Positions 36,337 to 45,834 are shown, counted from the stretch's first letter. The stretch is 64,000 nt of DNA from Flammeovirga kamogawensis (GCF_018736065.1 NZ_CP076128.1:2961001-3025000); one strand, 5' to 3'. Notes: generated by a model not told the origin, from the sequence alone. Program-made: numbers and translations.

Positions 36337-39300
36337 TCAATTCCAAGTAGCTACGCTTATTACTTTTGTAAATTTTTCTATTCTATGTTGCCTATTTTCA
36401 GCAAGTAATAGTAACAGAAATTTACCATAGACTTGTTCTCCTGAAGCTGTTTTACCATCCCATCTAATTACATCTCCATTCCCTATTTCAAAATTTGTTC
36501 TGAGCGATGATATTAAATGCCCTCTAACATTATATACTTCTAGTCTAAATATTCTTAAAGGAAATTCATTATTATTCTCAATTAATAGAAAGTCATCTGT
36601 TCCATCGCCATTTGCGGTAATCAAGGTTGTATTTACTGTTAAACCACCAAAATCATTCATAAAAGCTGTTCCTTTATTATTTCTAGAATTTATTTTGGTG
36701 GGTGTAGCAAAACCAACACTTTCAATAGCAGACGTCCAATTATCTTGTAAACTCACTTCCTTTTTATAATCAATCCTTTCTAAAGAAACATCTTCACTAT
36801 TTTTTAAATACTTCTGATGCATATTATCGTTATAATAAAACTGCTCCAAAATTTTATTATGATGATCGGTCAATATTAATCCTCCTTCTTTATTTGGATA
36901 ACTTGGTAAGGTTAACTCAAAAACATGGGTACTTAGAGCTGAAGGATAAAAATTCAATAACTTATCAACATTATTTGTAAACACATACCATGTTTTTGGA
37001 GGCATAAACAACGATTTTGTGGATAACTTTTTAAAATCAGAGACACCCTCATTATTTATATTTCCAATTTTATAATTTTTCAAATTGATATAACCACTCG
37101 AAGCATTATAAATTTCTACAAAATCTTCATTAAGAATAGATGGATCAAAAAGTAATTCAGATAAATATAATTGAACGTTTTCAGGTGATTTAATCAATTG
37201 CTTTTGCTGAGGTTTTAAATTAATATTTGATAGACAATCTGAGATATTTTCTACACTAATTTCTACCTCTGAATTCACCTTTTTTTTATCAACAAAAAAC
37301 ACCTTTTCTTCTAACCATTGTAACTGATTTAAGGGAATAATATCATCGTTATATTTTACAATAATATTCTGTGATAATAGAGTGGATACTTCCTCATCAA
37401 ATTCTAAATAAACAGTATCATTTATAGCAAAAGTTTCTAATAATTCTGGAGCTTTATAATCTTCTAAAAAACCTGTTACAGAATTAGCCTCTGCTGGTGT
37501 ACCACCTCTACTATCTTCGGATGCTTTCCAATTCCTTATTCCAACACATGAACTTTGAAAATCAATCATTTCTAATGACCAACCTCCTTTTGATTTTTTC
37601 CTATTTTGATAATAAAAAGGGGTATAATTTATTCTTTGAATTTCTTCATTCTCTTTATTGAAAAGTTGTATCTCTCCTTCCGTATTGTTCAAATTTTTCC
37701 AAGGTTTTATACCAATCGCATTTATACCTTTTTTTAGAAAGTTATCAACATGTTCAAAAGGTGTTAGTATTAGGTATTCTCTTGGTTTAATACTATAAAT
37801 TGGTAAGCTTATTTTAACACCATTCAATAACATTACACAATCATTAATATATAGGTATAAATCGCTGTTATTGTATAGTTCTATGTATTCAGAACTAGGT
37901 AAACCATTAATAAATGAATGATTAGTCATCAACTCAGTTATCAACAACTGTTGATAGTTCACTTTTGGTGATACAAAAAACGTATCAGTATCTGAAAATT
38001 GGATATTATTGAAACAATCATAGAAGTTATCAACAGTTACTTTTACTAACATTCCAGGAGGAATTTTCTCATTAAGAGTAAGATTAAGTATTGAGTTATT
38101 CACAAAATATGAGTTACTAACAGAGTTATCAACATTATTTATAGAACACGATATTGTACTAATCAAAGAATCTAAGAAAATTGGTTCATTAAATTGAATC
38201 TGGATACTAACATTGTTGATAACTTTTATGTTTGCAATATATGGAGGCTGATTATCTTCTAATTGTGCAAATACAGAATTTTTCATTCCAAGTGTTCCTC
38301 CAAGTGAACTGTTAGTAACTTTCCAATTTATTTCATTGGCACAATTAAACAATGGATCAATCCTCTCTAAAGTATAACCGCCTTCTGCTTTAGTATTATT
38401 CTTATATGATTTTTTTGAATAATAAACTTCATCTAATATTGAAGTATTATCTAAAGAAATAAGTTGTAATGTATCTCTATCATTTCTTAAAATACTAAGG
38501 TTCTCTACTCCTACTATATCATCATATTCAGACCATAAATCAATACTTTTAGTATCAACAAGAACTACATATTCATTTGGTAATAATGCTCTATTAATTA
38601 ATCTAAAAGTATCATTATTAATTAGAATTTTAAACTGCATTAATGATAAGGTATCATCAGTCAAATTCAATAATTCTATTGCTTCAGAATTTGGTAATCC
38701 TACAGATGGAGAAGGGTCTATTAGTAGCTCATTTATTACAATATCATTTACAGTAATTTCTCTTGGAGTTTGTAACTCAAAAATTGTAGTTTCACTCTTA
38801 TTTCCTGAAAGATCTCTTAACCCATTTTTCACTTCTAAATTAAGTGTAATATTAGGTTTAAAATCCTTATCAAAAACCAATAAAATTTGGTTACCTAAAT
38901 AAGAAATATCACTTAAATTATAATCTTTAAGTTGGTATCTTTTAAATTGTAAAACATCTTCTTCAACTAATTTTTCAGAGCATTCTATTAATAATGAATT
39001 TGAAAAATTAAATTGACAACTAGAGAAAATAGGTAGTTCATTATCTATAACAAATTGAGTTTCTAAAAGAGCTAGTTTTTTACCTTTACAAGTTTCAAGT
39101 CCATTAATAGACACATTATAAATGTGATTTTCAATCAATGGATTTTGATAAAATATATAGAGTATATTTTCTTTTATTTTATAGCTTTTCACTTGTAAGT
39201 CATCACAAATTATAGAAAGTGGTGTAGTATTAATATTTTCTTCAAATGTTAGCGTTGATGAATATGGTGTAGTATTAATATTCGTATTAACTTCTTGATA

Positions 39301-41277
39301 AGCTATTTTATAAATCGATTTATCAATCTCTATTAAGTATTCTTTTCCACTTTTTAAAGCTATATCACTAGATATAAAAAGTCTATTTTTATATTTAGTT
39401 ACCTTATCAATACTAAAACCAATAGGTTTAAGATTAATATTTTCTAGAGCAGATGTATCTGTAAATGTGATAATAATTTCATTTCTAGAGTAGGCATAAA
39501 TATCTACAATTGCCTGCTCCTTTTTAATTGTCTGAGAAATACTATTGGTAACATTACCATGTTCATCTTCTAAATGAACTATTTTTAGTTGATGAGCAGA
39601 ATCCAACACACCAATATTAAGGTATAAAATATCACTTGGACAGCTATTTTTTTTATAATCAATTACTCTTTCATTTATTTCAATAGATAGATTTTGAAGA
39701 ATAGGTTCTGAAAACTGAAGAAAGAGACTATCAAAATAATAACGTATATCTGTTAATACAGGAGGAATTGTATCGTATTGAAAATATATATTTTTCTTCT
39801 TAAGTATATTTCCTGCATTATCTTGCAAATTTCTGATGGATAGACCGTATGTATCTCCTTCTGAAAATGATACACCATCAAAAAGTAGAAATACTGAACT
39901 ATCATTATAAATAATTTGAGATGGATGTATTTCTTCATTAATCAATGTGTAATTAAAATTATCTGTAGCTTCTAGTTTATCTAAATCGTCGTTAAAATTT
40001 AAAGTAATTCTGTTTGAGGTATTAATACTAAATGATAACAATCTAGGAGCACGTGTATCATATTCAAAAGTAAAAGAAGAGTTAATTGAATTATTTTTAT
40101 GATCTGATAAGTCTTTTATTCTTAATTCTATATTTTCATTTGCTGGTAATGAAGTTGAAAACACAATAAAAATCCTAGTAGAATCAGCATCAATAAACGA
40201 ATAACTATCTATAAATATTTCTTCTTCTTTCCACTTTATAGAAATGTCATCAGTAGCTAAATTGTTGATTTCTTCTGAAAAATCAACCCAACATGAATAA
40301 GCATTGACAGGAGTTGCAGAAAGAATAAAAGGAGGTGTAGTATCCTCAAAAATAAAATTAGAAGTAATGGAAGTACTATTTCCAGATAAATCACAGAGAT
40401 TATCAATAGTAAAATTATAATTTTTATCAATTTCTAAACTGCTTGGATATAAACAAAAAAGTGTGTCCTCATTTAAATAAGTAGTTCTATTAATTCCATC
40501 AATAAAAAGATCTGGAAAACAATTACTATCTAACTTTTCATTAAAAATAAATTGAATAATCGAATCTCCTGAGAAGGATACTTTTTCGAGAATAGGCACT
40601 GCATAATCTATTGCTTTCGCAAAATGATCTAAATAGAAATTATCATATAAAAAATGTTTTCCTCTAGAAGCTGATGTAAAGTGAGAAGAAAATCCAGTAA
40701 AAAATGTTTCAAAATTGGGTTGATGAGTAATTGAAATAGAATCAGTAAAATCAGTAATCACACTCCATTCAGCATTTCCATCAAAAATAATTTTTAAATG
40801 ATTCCACCCAGAAATTGTTTCTTCTATAGGTACTTTAATAACTAAGCTATCATTTGATAAAAAATAAACTTGATCTGCCACTTTTATTGACAGATAATCT
40901 CCATTTAAATAGTTTAAAGAATCACTCATCAAAATAAATGAAGAATAATTAGTTTTCTGTAAGCTTGTTGAAATAGAAAAATTATGCTGAAAACTGAACT
41001 CCCATACTAATGTATCAGGGTAATCATTTTTTGAAATATTTTCTGGAGAAATAGCATAAACAGTACGTAACCCTGTTCCTGAAGTACTATTTAATTGAAA
41101 ATAGCCATAATCAGATTGAATAAACCATCCATCTGGAATGCTTCCTGTAGATGTAGATTTACCCAACAAATTAGAGGGATTTAAAAAATCTTGATAAATA
41201 ATACTTTGAGAAAATAGCGGAATCGTAAAAAAAGATAAGCAGTATAGTATTATACTACTCAGTAGAAATTTGTACAT
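36337..41277 (-). CDS. giant secreted protein with Ig-like, three LTD domains and gliding-type C-terminus
   Basis: The protein is 1646 residues from the ATG at 41277; the frame extends upstream, but this Met starts a normal signal peptide ending at LFSQ (~24). Residues ~30-210 resemble a lectin/jelly-roll region. Residues ~215-830 contain repeated Big_5/SbsA-like Ig domains (WVDFSEEINN, LNFNDDLDKL, LQFSEPILQ). Three lamin-tail domains (LTD) begin near 840 (VINELLIDPSP), 1110 (LLITELMTN) and 1369 (LYLSELLFD). The C-terminal ~95 residues (TANGDGTDDF... WDGKTASGEQVYG) are a FlgD-like/gliding-associated C-terminal domain. The protein is probably a cell-surface or secreted adhesin-like molecule; no catalytic motif is visible. 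Confidence 0.85.
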   Translation of the reverse strand: MYKFLLSSIILYCLSFFTIPLFSQSIIYQDFLNPSNLLGKSTSTGSIPDGWFIQSDYGYFQLNSTSGTGLRTVYAISPENISKNDYPDTLVWEFSFQHNFSISTSLQKTNYSSFILMSDSLNYLNGDYLSIKVADQVYFLSNDSLVIKVPIEETISGWNHLKIIFDGNAEWSVITDFTDSISITHQPNFETFFTGFSSHFTSASRGKHFLYDNFYLDHFAKAIDYAVPILEKVSFSGDSIIQFIFNEKLDSNCFPDLFIDGINRTTYLNEDTLFCLYPSSLEIDKNYNFTIDNLCDLSGNSTSITSNFIFEDTTPPFILSATPVNAYSCWVDFSEEINNLATDDISIKWKEEEIFIDSYSFIDADSTRIFIVFSTSLPANENIELRIKDLSDHKNNSINSSFTFEYDTRAPRLLSFSINTSNRITLNFNDDLDKLEATDNFNYTLINEEIHPSQIIYNDSSVFLLFDGVSFSEGDTYGLSIRNLQDNAGNILKKKNIYFQYDTIPPVLTDIRYYFDSLFLQFSEPILQNLSIEINERVIDYKKNSCPSDILYLNIGVLDSAHQLKIVHLEDEHGNVTNSISQTIKKEQAIVDIYAYSRNEIIITFTDTSALENINLKPIGFSIDKVTKYKNRLFISSDIALKSGKEYLIEIDKSIYKIAYQEVNTNINTTPYSSTLTFEENINTTPLSIICDDLQVKSYKIKENILYIFYQNPLIENHIYNVSINGLETCKGKKLALLETQFVIDNELPIFSSCQFNFSNSLLIECSEKLVEEDVLQFKRYQLKDYNLSDISYLGNQILLVFDKDFKPNITLNLEVKNGLRDLSGNKSETTIFELQTPREITVNDIVINELLIDPSPSVGLPNSEAIELLNLTDDTLSLMQFKILINNDTFRLINRALLPNEYVVLVDTKSIDLWSEYDDIVGVENLSILRNDRDTLQLISLDNTSILDEVYYSKKSYKNNTKAEGGYTLERIDPLFNCANEINWKVTNSSLGGTLGMKNSVFAQLEDNQPPYIANIKVINNVSIQIQFNEPIFLDSLISTISCSINNVDNSVSNSYFVNNSILNLTLNEKIPPGMLVKVTVDNFYDCFNNIQFSDTDTFFVSPKVNYQQLLITELMTNHSFINGLPSSEYIELYNNSDLYLYINDCVMLLNGVKISLPIYSIKPREYLILTPFEHVDNFLKKGINAIGIKPWKNLNNTEGEIQLFNKENEEIQRINYTPFYYQNRKKSKGGWSLEMIDFQSSCVGIRNWKASEDSRGGTPAEANSVTGFLEDYKAPELLETFAINDTVYLEFDEEVSTLLSQNIIVKYNDDIIPLNQLQWLEEKVFFVDKKKVNSEVEISVENISDCLSNINLKPQQKQLIKSPENVQLYLSELLFDPSILNEDFVEIYNASSGYINLKNYKIGNINNEGVSDFKKLSTKSLFMPPKTWYVFTNNVDKLLNFYPSALSTHVFELTLPSYPNKEGGLILTDHHNKILEQFYYNDNMHQKYLKNSEDVSLERIDYKKEVSLQDNWTSAIESVGFATPTKINSRNNKGTAFMNDFGGLTVNTTLITANGDGTDDFLLIENNNEFPLRIFRLEVYNVRGHLISSLRTNFEIGNGDVIRWDGKTASGEQVYGKFLLLLLAENRQHRIEKFTKVISVATWN

Positions 41278-41310
41278 AATAGTTAGAGAAATTATGAATC
41301 GTTTGCTAAA

Positions 41311-41345
41311 AAAGACATCAATAATGACTTCTCTCATTATTGATG
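41311..41345 (-). terminator. terminator-like hairpin in the leader of the giant LTD gene
   Basis: A perfect 12-bp stem (41345-41334 with 41327-41316, loop of 6) is followed on the minus strand by TC and six Ts, 34 bp before the start codon of the giant gene. No minus-strand gene lies upstream of it in the 277-bp gap, so it is a candidate attenuator for the giant gene. Confidence 0.75.
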
Positions 41346-41381
41346 ACAACTTATGTCATACACAAGTTGATAAACAACATT

Positions 41382-41389
41382 TACATTTG
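41382..41389 (+). promoter_or_regulatory. -7 box (TACATTTG) upstream of the Crp-like gene
   Basis: TACATTTG is an exact TAnnTTTG. A start site ~5 nt downstream would coincide with the first base of the 21-nt inverted-repeat arm. TTG at 41367-41369 is closer than the usual -33 spacing, so the promoter is only moderately supported. Confidence 0.5.
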
Positions 41390-41392
41390 CAA

Positions 41393-41453
41393 TGGATAAT
41401 TCTGATAAAAGCGCACAGTCGGGAGCATTTATTGCACTCGGCTGTGTTTTTTT
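41393..41453 (+). ncRNA. candidate short terminated RNA complementary to the crp-like mRNA leader
   Basis: The predicted transcript of ~60 nt begins with a 21-nt unpaired segment (41393-41413), then a 14-bp terminator stem (41414-41427 with 41433-41446), then seven Ts. The 21-nt segment is the exact reverse complement of 41518-41538, 16 nt before the start codon of the Crp/Fnr gene. The RNA could therefore pair with that mRNA or act as a terminated leader. There is no direct evidence of expression. Confidence 0.5.
41414..41453 (+). terminator. intrinsic terminator upstream of the Crp-like gene
   Basis: A 14-bp stem with one mismatch and two G-U pairs, loop TTTAT, is followed by seven Ts. No plus-strand gene lies upstream of it, so it must end a leader or a small RNA. 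Confidence 0.85.
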
Positions 41454-41554
41454 ATGTAAAAAAGTAACTAATATCATTTTTTTTAGTAAATCTGTGATTT
41501 TGATAGTACTTTTAGATCGCTTTTATCAGAATTATCCACTTACACACTAAAAAG

Positions 41555-42241
41555 ATGAAATTGGTACAACCCTCTTGTGCTTTAAAAGCTAAGGGAAGCC
41601 AATCTTTATTTTCTTGTCTTACTGCTGAACAACTTGATAAACTTCAGCCGCATACATGTCACTACTTTAAAAAAGGACAACCGATTTTTCAAGAAGAATC
41701 GATGCCTACTGGAGTGTTTTGTATTAGCGAAGGTTTAGTTAAAGTTACTAAGCTCGGCAGTAACGGGAAAGAACAGATTTTACGAATTGCCAAACCAGGT
41801 GATTTTGTAGGCTACAAGTCTCTTATCAAAGGCGGACGCTATAGAGCATCTGCTATTGCAATTGAAGACTCATCAATTTGTCTTATTCCAAAAGCTATTT
41901 TTATGGAGCTTCTCCATGAAAATGTAGAGTTTTACCAACAAATCGTCCATTTGTTATGTGAAGTTATTGACAGTGCAGAATCAAAACTGACTGACATAGC
42001 TTACAAACCTGTGCGCGGACGAATTGCTGAGGCATTATTACTCTTAGATAAAGCCTTTGAAGACAAAGAACAGATCACTCTTACACGTGAAGATTTAGCA
42101 GGATTGGTAGGTACAGTTAAAGAAACAGCTATACGTATCATCTCTGAATTTAAACACGAGAAATTAATTGAGATTAATAAAAGAAGTATTAAAATTATTA
42201 ATCCAGATGGCCTTGTAAAAATTAGCCATTTGTACGATTAA
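41555..42241 (+). CDS. Crp/Fnr family transcriptional regulator
   Basis: The 228-residue regulator has a cyclic-nucleotide-binding-like beta-barrel (~18-135: KKGQPIFQEESMPTGVFCISEGLVKV, ILRIAKPGDFVGYKSLI) and a C-terminal winged HTH (~150-225: LTREDLAGLVGTVKETAIRIISEFK). The canonical cAMP ligand residues are not obvious, and there are three Cys near the N-terminus (residues 8, 20, 35) without an obvious Fnr-type cluster spacing, so the signal is unknown. Its leader carries the terminator and a 21-nt element complementary to a candidate short RNA. Confidence 0.92.
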   Translation: MKLVQPSCALKAKGSQSLFSCLTAEQLDKLQPHTCHYFKKGQPIFQEESMPTGVFCISEGLVKVTKLGSNGKEQILRIAKPGDFVGYKSLIKGGRYRASAIAIEDSSICLIPKAIFMELLHENVEFYQQIVHLLCEVIDSAESKLTDIAYKPVRGRIAEALLLLDKAFEDKEQITLTREDLAGLVGTVKETAIRIISEFKHEKLIEINKRSIKIINPDGLVKISHLYD

Positions 42242-42272
42242 ATTTTGGTATAACATTATCAGAATGAATTAA

Positions 42273-42313
42273 AAATCATCAAAAAGCCTCAACAGGTCTA
42301 TTTGATGATTTTT
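42273..42313 (+). terminator. probable terminator after the Crp-like gene
   Basis: A perfect 11-bp stem (42273-42283 with 42301-42311) with a 17-nt loop ends in a T run. The large loop makes it weaker. Confidence 0.65.
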
Positions 42314-42516
42314 CTGTTTTTAAGGAGTAATTATTATGATTTTACTAGTAAAAAGGACCTAAATCAAAAAATAATATTATTAAATTGATCTTTTTTTGCT
42401 AAATCTCTTAATGACACATTGAAATTTAGTAGTTTAGCGCGTCTAAAAGGTACAACCTCCTATTTTTCAATAGGAACAAATTCAACTATTAAACAAACAA
42501 AACCACTTTTTTAGCC

Positions 42517-43791
42517 ATGAAAAGAGATGAAATCATCTTTGATCTTATAGATCGCGAAAAAGAAAGACAACTTTCTGGTATTGAATTAATCGCTTCAGAA
42601 AATTTTGCATCTGAGCAGGTTATGGAAGCTATGGGAAGTGTATTAACAAACAAATACGCAGAAGGCTTACCTGGCAAGCGTTATTATGGTGGTTGTGAAG
42701 TAGTAGATGAGGTAGAAAACCTTGCTATCGACCGTCTAAAAGAATTGTTTGGTGCAGCTTGGGCTAACGTTCAACCTCACTCTGGTGCACAAGCAAATGC
42801 TGCAGTAATGTTAGCAGTATTAAAACCAGGTGATAAAATTTTAGGGTTTGACTTATCTCACGGTGGTCATTTAACTCACGGTTCTCCTGTAAACTTCTCA
42901 GGAAAACTTTACAAACCTTCTTTTTATGGAGTAGAACAAGAAACAGGTCTTATCGATTGGGATAAAGTTGTTGAAACTGCTCGTAAAGAAAAGCCTCAAT
43001 TAATTATTGCTGGTGCTTCTGCTTACTCTCGTGAGTGGAATTACAAGAAATTACGTGAAGTAGCTGACGAAATTGGTGCTCTTTTATTAGCCGATATTTC
43101 TCATCCTTCAGGATTAATTGCAAAAGGTAAACTTGATGATCCTATCAAATACTGTCATATCGTAACTTCTACTACTCACAAAACTTTACGTGGGCCTAGA
43201 GGAGGTATTATTATGATGGGAGAAGATTTCGAAAATCCTTGGGGTTTAAAAACACCTAAAGGAAAAACTCGTATGATGTCTTCTTTATTAGATTCAGGTG
43301 TATTCCCAGGTACTCAAGGTGGTCCGTTAGAGCACGTTATTGCTGCTAAAGCAATTGCTTTTGGTGAAGCATTATCTCCAGAATATGGTGAGTATGTAAC
43401 TCAAGTTCAAGCAAATGCTCAAGAAATGGCAAAACACTTTATCGCTAAAGGTTATGATATCATTTCTGGCGGTACTGATAACCATTTAATGCTAATCGAT
43501 TTACGTTCGAAAGGTTTAACTGGTAAGATCGCTGAAAATACATTAATAAAAGCTGATATTACGATCAATAAGAACATGGTTCCTTTTGATGACAAATCTC
43601 CATTTGTTACTTCAGGTATGCGTGTTGGTACAGCTGCGGTTACAACTCGTGGTTTGAAAGAAAGTGATATGGGTAAAATCGTTGATTTCATTGATAGAGT
43701 ATTAATGAATCATGAAAACGAAGAAGAAATTAATAAAGTAAAATCTGAGATAAATGAGTGGATGCGTCAGTTCCCTCTATTTACTTGGTAA
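42517..43791 (+). CDS. glyA: serine hydroxymethyltransferase
   Basis: This 424-residue PLP enzyme interconverts serine and glycine with tetrahydrofolate/methylene-THF, supplying one-carbon units. The family hallmarks are visible: [10 protein letters not shown] near the start, [26 protein letters not shown], the aspartate/histidine of LADISHPSG, and the PLP lysine Lys222 in [13 protein letters not shown]. The length is typical. The gene is monocistronic and ends with a strong terminator; upstream is a ~190-bp AT-rich gap with a near-consensus TAGTTTAG box. Confidence 0.98.
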   Translation: MKRDEIIFDLIDREKERQLSGIELIASENFASEQVMEAMGSVLTNKYAEGLPGKRYYGGCEVVDEVENLAIDRLKELFGAAWANVQPHSGAQANAAVMLAVLKPGDKILGFDLSHGGHLTHGSPVNFSGKLYKPSFYGVEQETGLIDWDKVVETARKEKPQLIIAGASAYSREWNYKKLREVADEIGALLLADISHPSGLIAKGKLDDPIKYCHIVTSTTHKTLRGPRGGIIMMGEDFENPWGLKTPKGKTRMMSSLLDSGVFPGTQGGPLEHVIAAKAIAFGEALSPEYGEYVTQVQANAQEMAKHFIAKGYDIISGGTDNHLMLIDLRSKGLTGKIAENTLIKADITINKNMVPFDDKSPFVTSGMRVGTAAVTTRGLKESDMGKIVDFIDRVLMNHENEEEINKVKSEINEWMRQFPLFTW

Positions 43792-43810
43792 TTTTTATTT
43801 AATTACTGAA

Positions 43811-43847
43811 AAAGGACATATTTCAATAGAAATATGTCCTTTTTTTT
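43811..43847 (+). terminator. intrinsic terminator after glyA
   Basis: A 13-bp perfect stem (43811-43823 with 43830-43842, loop of 6) runs into a T tract. Confidence 0.95.
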
Positions 43848-43898
43848 ATATTTTGAATTAAGACTCTTTTTATCTCACATTCAAAAATAACCTAAATC

Positions 43899-44717
43899 AT
43901 GAAAATTCGCTTATTAACACTTCTATTTGTAAGTTATATGGTTATCTCTTGTAGTTCTGGAGATGATAATATTAATACACATAGTGATCCAACAATTGAG
44001 ATTGAGAACCAACAAGAAGTTTTAGAAGTCTATCCATTAGATACTATCAATCTTAATGTAAAAGCAACTACTACTAGTGATGAGCCTATAAGTTCTTTTA
44101 CGAGTTATAATGACTGTGGGGAAAAGCTATCATCTGATCCAAATTCAGTATATGAAAATCAATATACTTATGCCTATAAAGCTGTAACTCCATATGAAAA
44201 AGGAGATACAGAAATTCGATTTACGGCTTATACAGATAAAGGTGAAAATTCTGATATAATTCAAAAAATTAAAGTTATAGACAATCCATATTTAATTGAG
44301 TTTGACAGTAGTGATGTTCCTTTAGCTGCCCAAGACTTATCAACTTTTAATGTATCAGGATTATTAAAATCTAAAATCCCATTTAATGATATTAATTTTT
44401 CAACATCTGTTGAAGAAGGAAATGTACAAACTGTTAAGGATAATAATTTAATAGCATTACCCCACTCACAAAAACAAGGATTCACCATTACAAATCAGTC
44501 CTACACTAAAGATAATAATGGCTATTATCAATATACTTTCGATGTAACATATACTGTTACTGCAGAGGTGAATGATGGAGACCAAAATACTCCTCCAACT
44601 ATTTTAGATAAATTTTATTTTAGTATTTATTATAATTTTTACTATCCTAATCAAAATATTAAATGCTCAAGTAGCAAAAGATTTGGAACTTGGAGTAAAA
44701 CGGTTTCAATTCAATAA
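43899..44717 (+). CDS. hypothetical lipoprotein
   Basis: The 272-residue protein has a clear lipoprotein signal (VISC, Cys18) followed by a Ser/Gly/Asp-rich linker (SSGDDN), the type of export signal used in Bacteroidota for outer-membrane and sometimes surface lipoproteins. The mature part is beta-rich and resembles one or two Ig-like domains (PTIEIENQQEVLEVYPLDTI, RFTAYTDKGENSDIIQKIKVID). I cannot assign a family. Neighbours (glyA, rplM) give no functional hint, and it has its own terminator. Confidence 0.75.
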   Translation: MKIRLLTLLFVSYMVISCSSGDDNINTHSDPTIEIENQQEVLEVYPLDTINLNVKATTTSDEPISSFTSYNDCGEKLSSDPNSVYENQYTYAYKAVTPYEKGDTEIRFTAYTDKGENSDIIQKIKVIDNPYLIEFDSSDVPLAAQDLSTFNVSGLLKSKIPFNDINFSTSVEEGNVQTVKDNNLIALPHSQKQGFTITNQSYTKDNNGYYQYTFDVTYTVTAEVNDGDQNTPPTILDKFYFSIYYNFYYPNQNIKCSSSKRFGTWSKTVSIQ

Positions 44718-44741
44718 AAACCACTTCAAATAGTAGTATAA

Positions 44742-44785
44742 TAAAATTAAAGCACTCATTTTCAATAATGAGTGCTTTAATTTTA
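44742..44785 (+). terminator. intrinsic terminator after the lipoprotein gene
   Basis: A perfect 19-bp stem (44742-44760 with 44767-44785, loop of 6) has T-rich 3' sequence within the stem. Confidence 0.85.
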
Positions 44786-44829
44786 ACACCAACTTTGGAT
44801 TTGTTTAGAGATATATGATTGCTAAAGTG

Positions 44830-44860
44830 TTGGTAATCATAAAATAATATTCTACCTTTG
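44830..44860 (+). promoter_or_regulatory. promoter of the rplM-rpsI-rpsB-tsf operon
   Basis: TTG at 44830-44832 and TACCTTTG at 44853-44860 are 20 bp apart, a textbook Bacteroidota promoter. Transcription would start near 44866. Confidence 0.8.
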
Positions 44861-44865
44861 CCCGT

Positions 44866-44973
44866 CGCTTACGTTAACCCGTAATGCGTGTTCAGGTCGA
44901 AGTGTTTGCAAACAACTGTTTTTCAGTTGTGTAAGTGCTTCTAGTTATAATTTTTCTAAAACGAAGAATCACA
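44866..44973 (+). promoter_or_regulatory. structured leader of rplM
   Basis: This ~108-nt untranslated leader contains a CAACTG/CAGTTG hairpin (near 44910-44926) flanked by complementary GAAG/CTTC segments, and has higher GC content than other leaders here. L13 operons in other phyla are autoregulated through leader RNA, so this may be such a site. No match to a named leader is claimed. Confidence 0.45.
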
Positions 44974-45417
44974 GTGGATACACTCAGTTACAAAACTGCA
45001 ACGGTGAACAAAGTTACTGCTCAAAAAGAGTGGGTTTTGATCGACGCAGAAGGTAAAACATTGGGTCGTTTGGCTACTGAAATTGCTATGTACTTACGTG
45101 GCAAAAAGAAGCCAAGCTTTACTCCTAATGTTGACTGTGGAGATAACGTAGTTGTTATCAACGCAGAAAAAGTGAACCTTACTGGTAAAAAATGGGACGC
45201 GAAAGTTTACTTACGCTACTCAGGATACCCAGGTGGTTTAAAATCAAGAACTGCAACAGAAATGAAAGCAAAATTTCCTACTCGCTTAGTAGAGAATGCA
45301 GTTAAAGGCATGTTGCCGAAAGGACGTTTGGGTCGTGACTTATACCGTAACTTGTATGTATATGCAGGTGGCGAGCACAAACACGAAGCTCAACAACCTA
45401 AAAAAATTGAACTTTAA
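44974..45417 (+). CDS. rplM: 50S ribosomal protein L13
   Basis: The 147-residue protein starts at a GTG (44974) giving [13 protein letters not shown], as in Bacteroidota L13; an upstream ATG-less extension to 44935 is ignored. Conserved blocks are [28 protein letters not shown] and [19 protein letters not shown]. It is an early-assembly protein of the large subunit. It is the first gene of the operon, 12 bp before rpsI. Confidence 0.97.
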   Translation: MDTLSYKTATVNKVTAQKEWVLIDAEGKTLGRLATEIAMYLRGKKKPSFTPNVDCGDNVVVINAEKVNLTGKKWDAKVYLRYSGYPGGLKSRTATEMKAKFPTRLVENAVKGMLPKGRLGRDLYRNLYVYAGGEHKHEAQQPKKIEL

Positions 45418-45429
45418 TAAAATTAAGTG

Positions 45430-45816
45430 ATGGAAGTAATTAACACTTCAGGCAGAAGAAAAACTTCTGTAGCAAGAATTTACCTGTCTCAAGGTGAAGG
45501 AAAGATTACTGTCAACAAACGTGAGTTTGCGGATTATTTCCCATCTGAGGTTTTGCAAATCAAAGTGCAACAACCATTAGAATTGACTAATGAGTCTGGC
45601 AAGTACGATATTGACGTAAACGTTCAAGGTGGTGGTATTAACGGACAAGCTGAGGCTGTTCGTTTAGCGATCTCTAAAGCGCTTTGCGAAATCAACGCAG
45701 AACACAGATTGACATTGAAACCGGAAGGTTTCTTAACTCGTGACCCTCGTATGGTGGAAAGAAAGAAACCAGGTCGTAGAAAAGCGAGAAGAAAATTCCA
45801 ATTCTCAAAACGTTAA
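45430..45816 (+). CDS. rpsI: 30S ribosomal protein S9
   Basis: The 128-residue protein begins MEVINTSGRRKTSVARIYL (an adjacent GTG at 45427 is a possible start) and ends in the basic tail GRRKARRKFQFSKR whose last Arg reaches the P-site tRNA in known ribosomes. It lies directly downstream of rplM, the usual L13-S9 pair. Confidence 0.98.
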   Translation: MEVINTSGRRKTSVARIYLSQGEGKITVNKREFADYFPSEVLQIKVQQPLELTNESGKYDIDVNVQGGGINGQAEAVRLAISKALCEINAEHRLTLKPEGFLTRDPRMVERKKPGRRKARRKFQFSKR

Positions 45817-45834
45817 TCAGCGGATTTTGCATAT

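Larger units (their letters stand above)
41393..41538. repeat. perfect 21-bp inverted repeat, 104-bp spacer
   Basis: Arms are at 41393-41413 and 41518-41538, with no mismatch. The flanks are not direct repeats (TTGCAA before, CTTACA after), which argues against a MITE or IS remnant. The spacer holds the intrinsic terminator. Confidence 0.95.

Noticed and set aside
41393..41538. Inverted repeat as terminal repeats of a mobile element
   Set aside because: The flanks carry no target-site duplication, the spacer is only 104 bp, and it holds a promoter-terminator arrangement.
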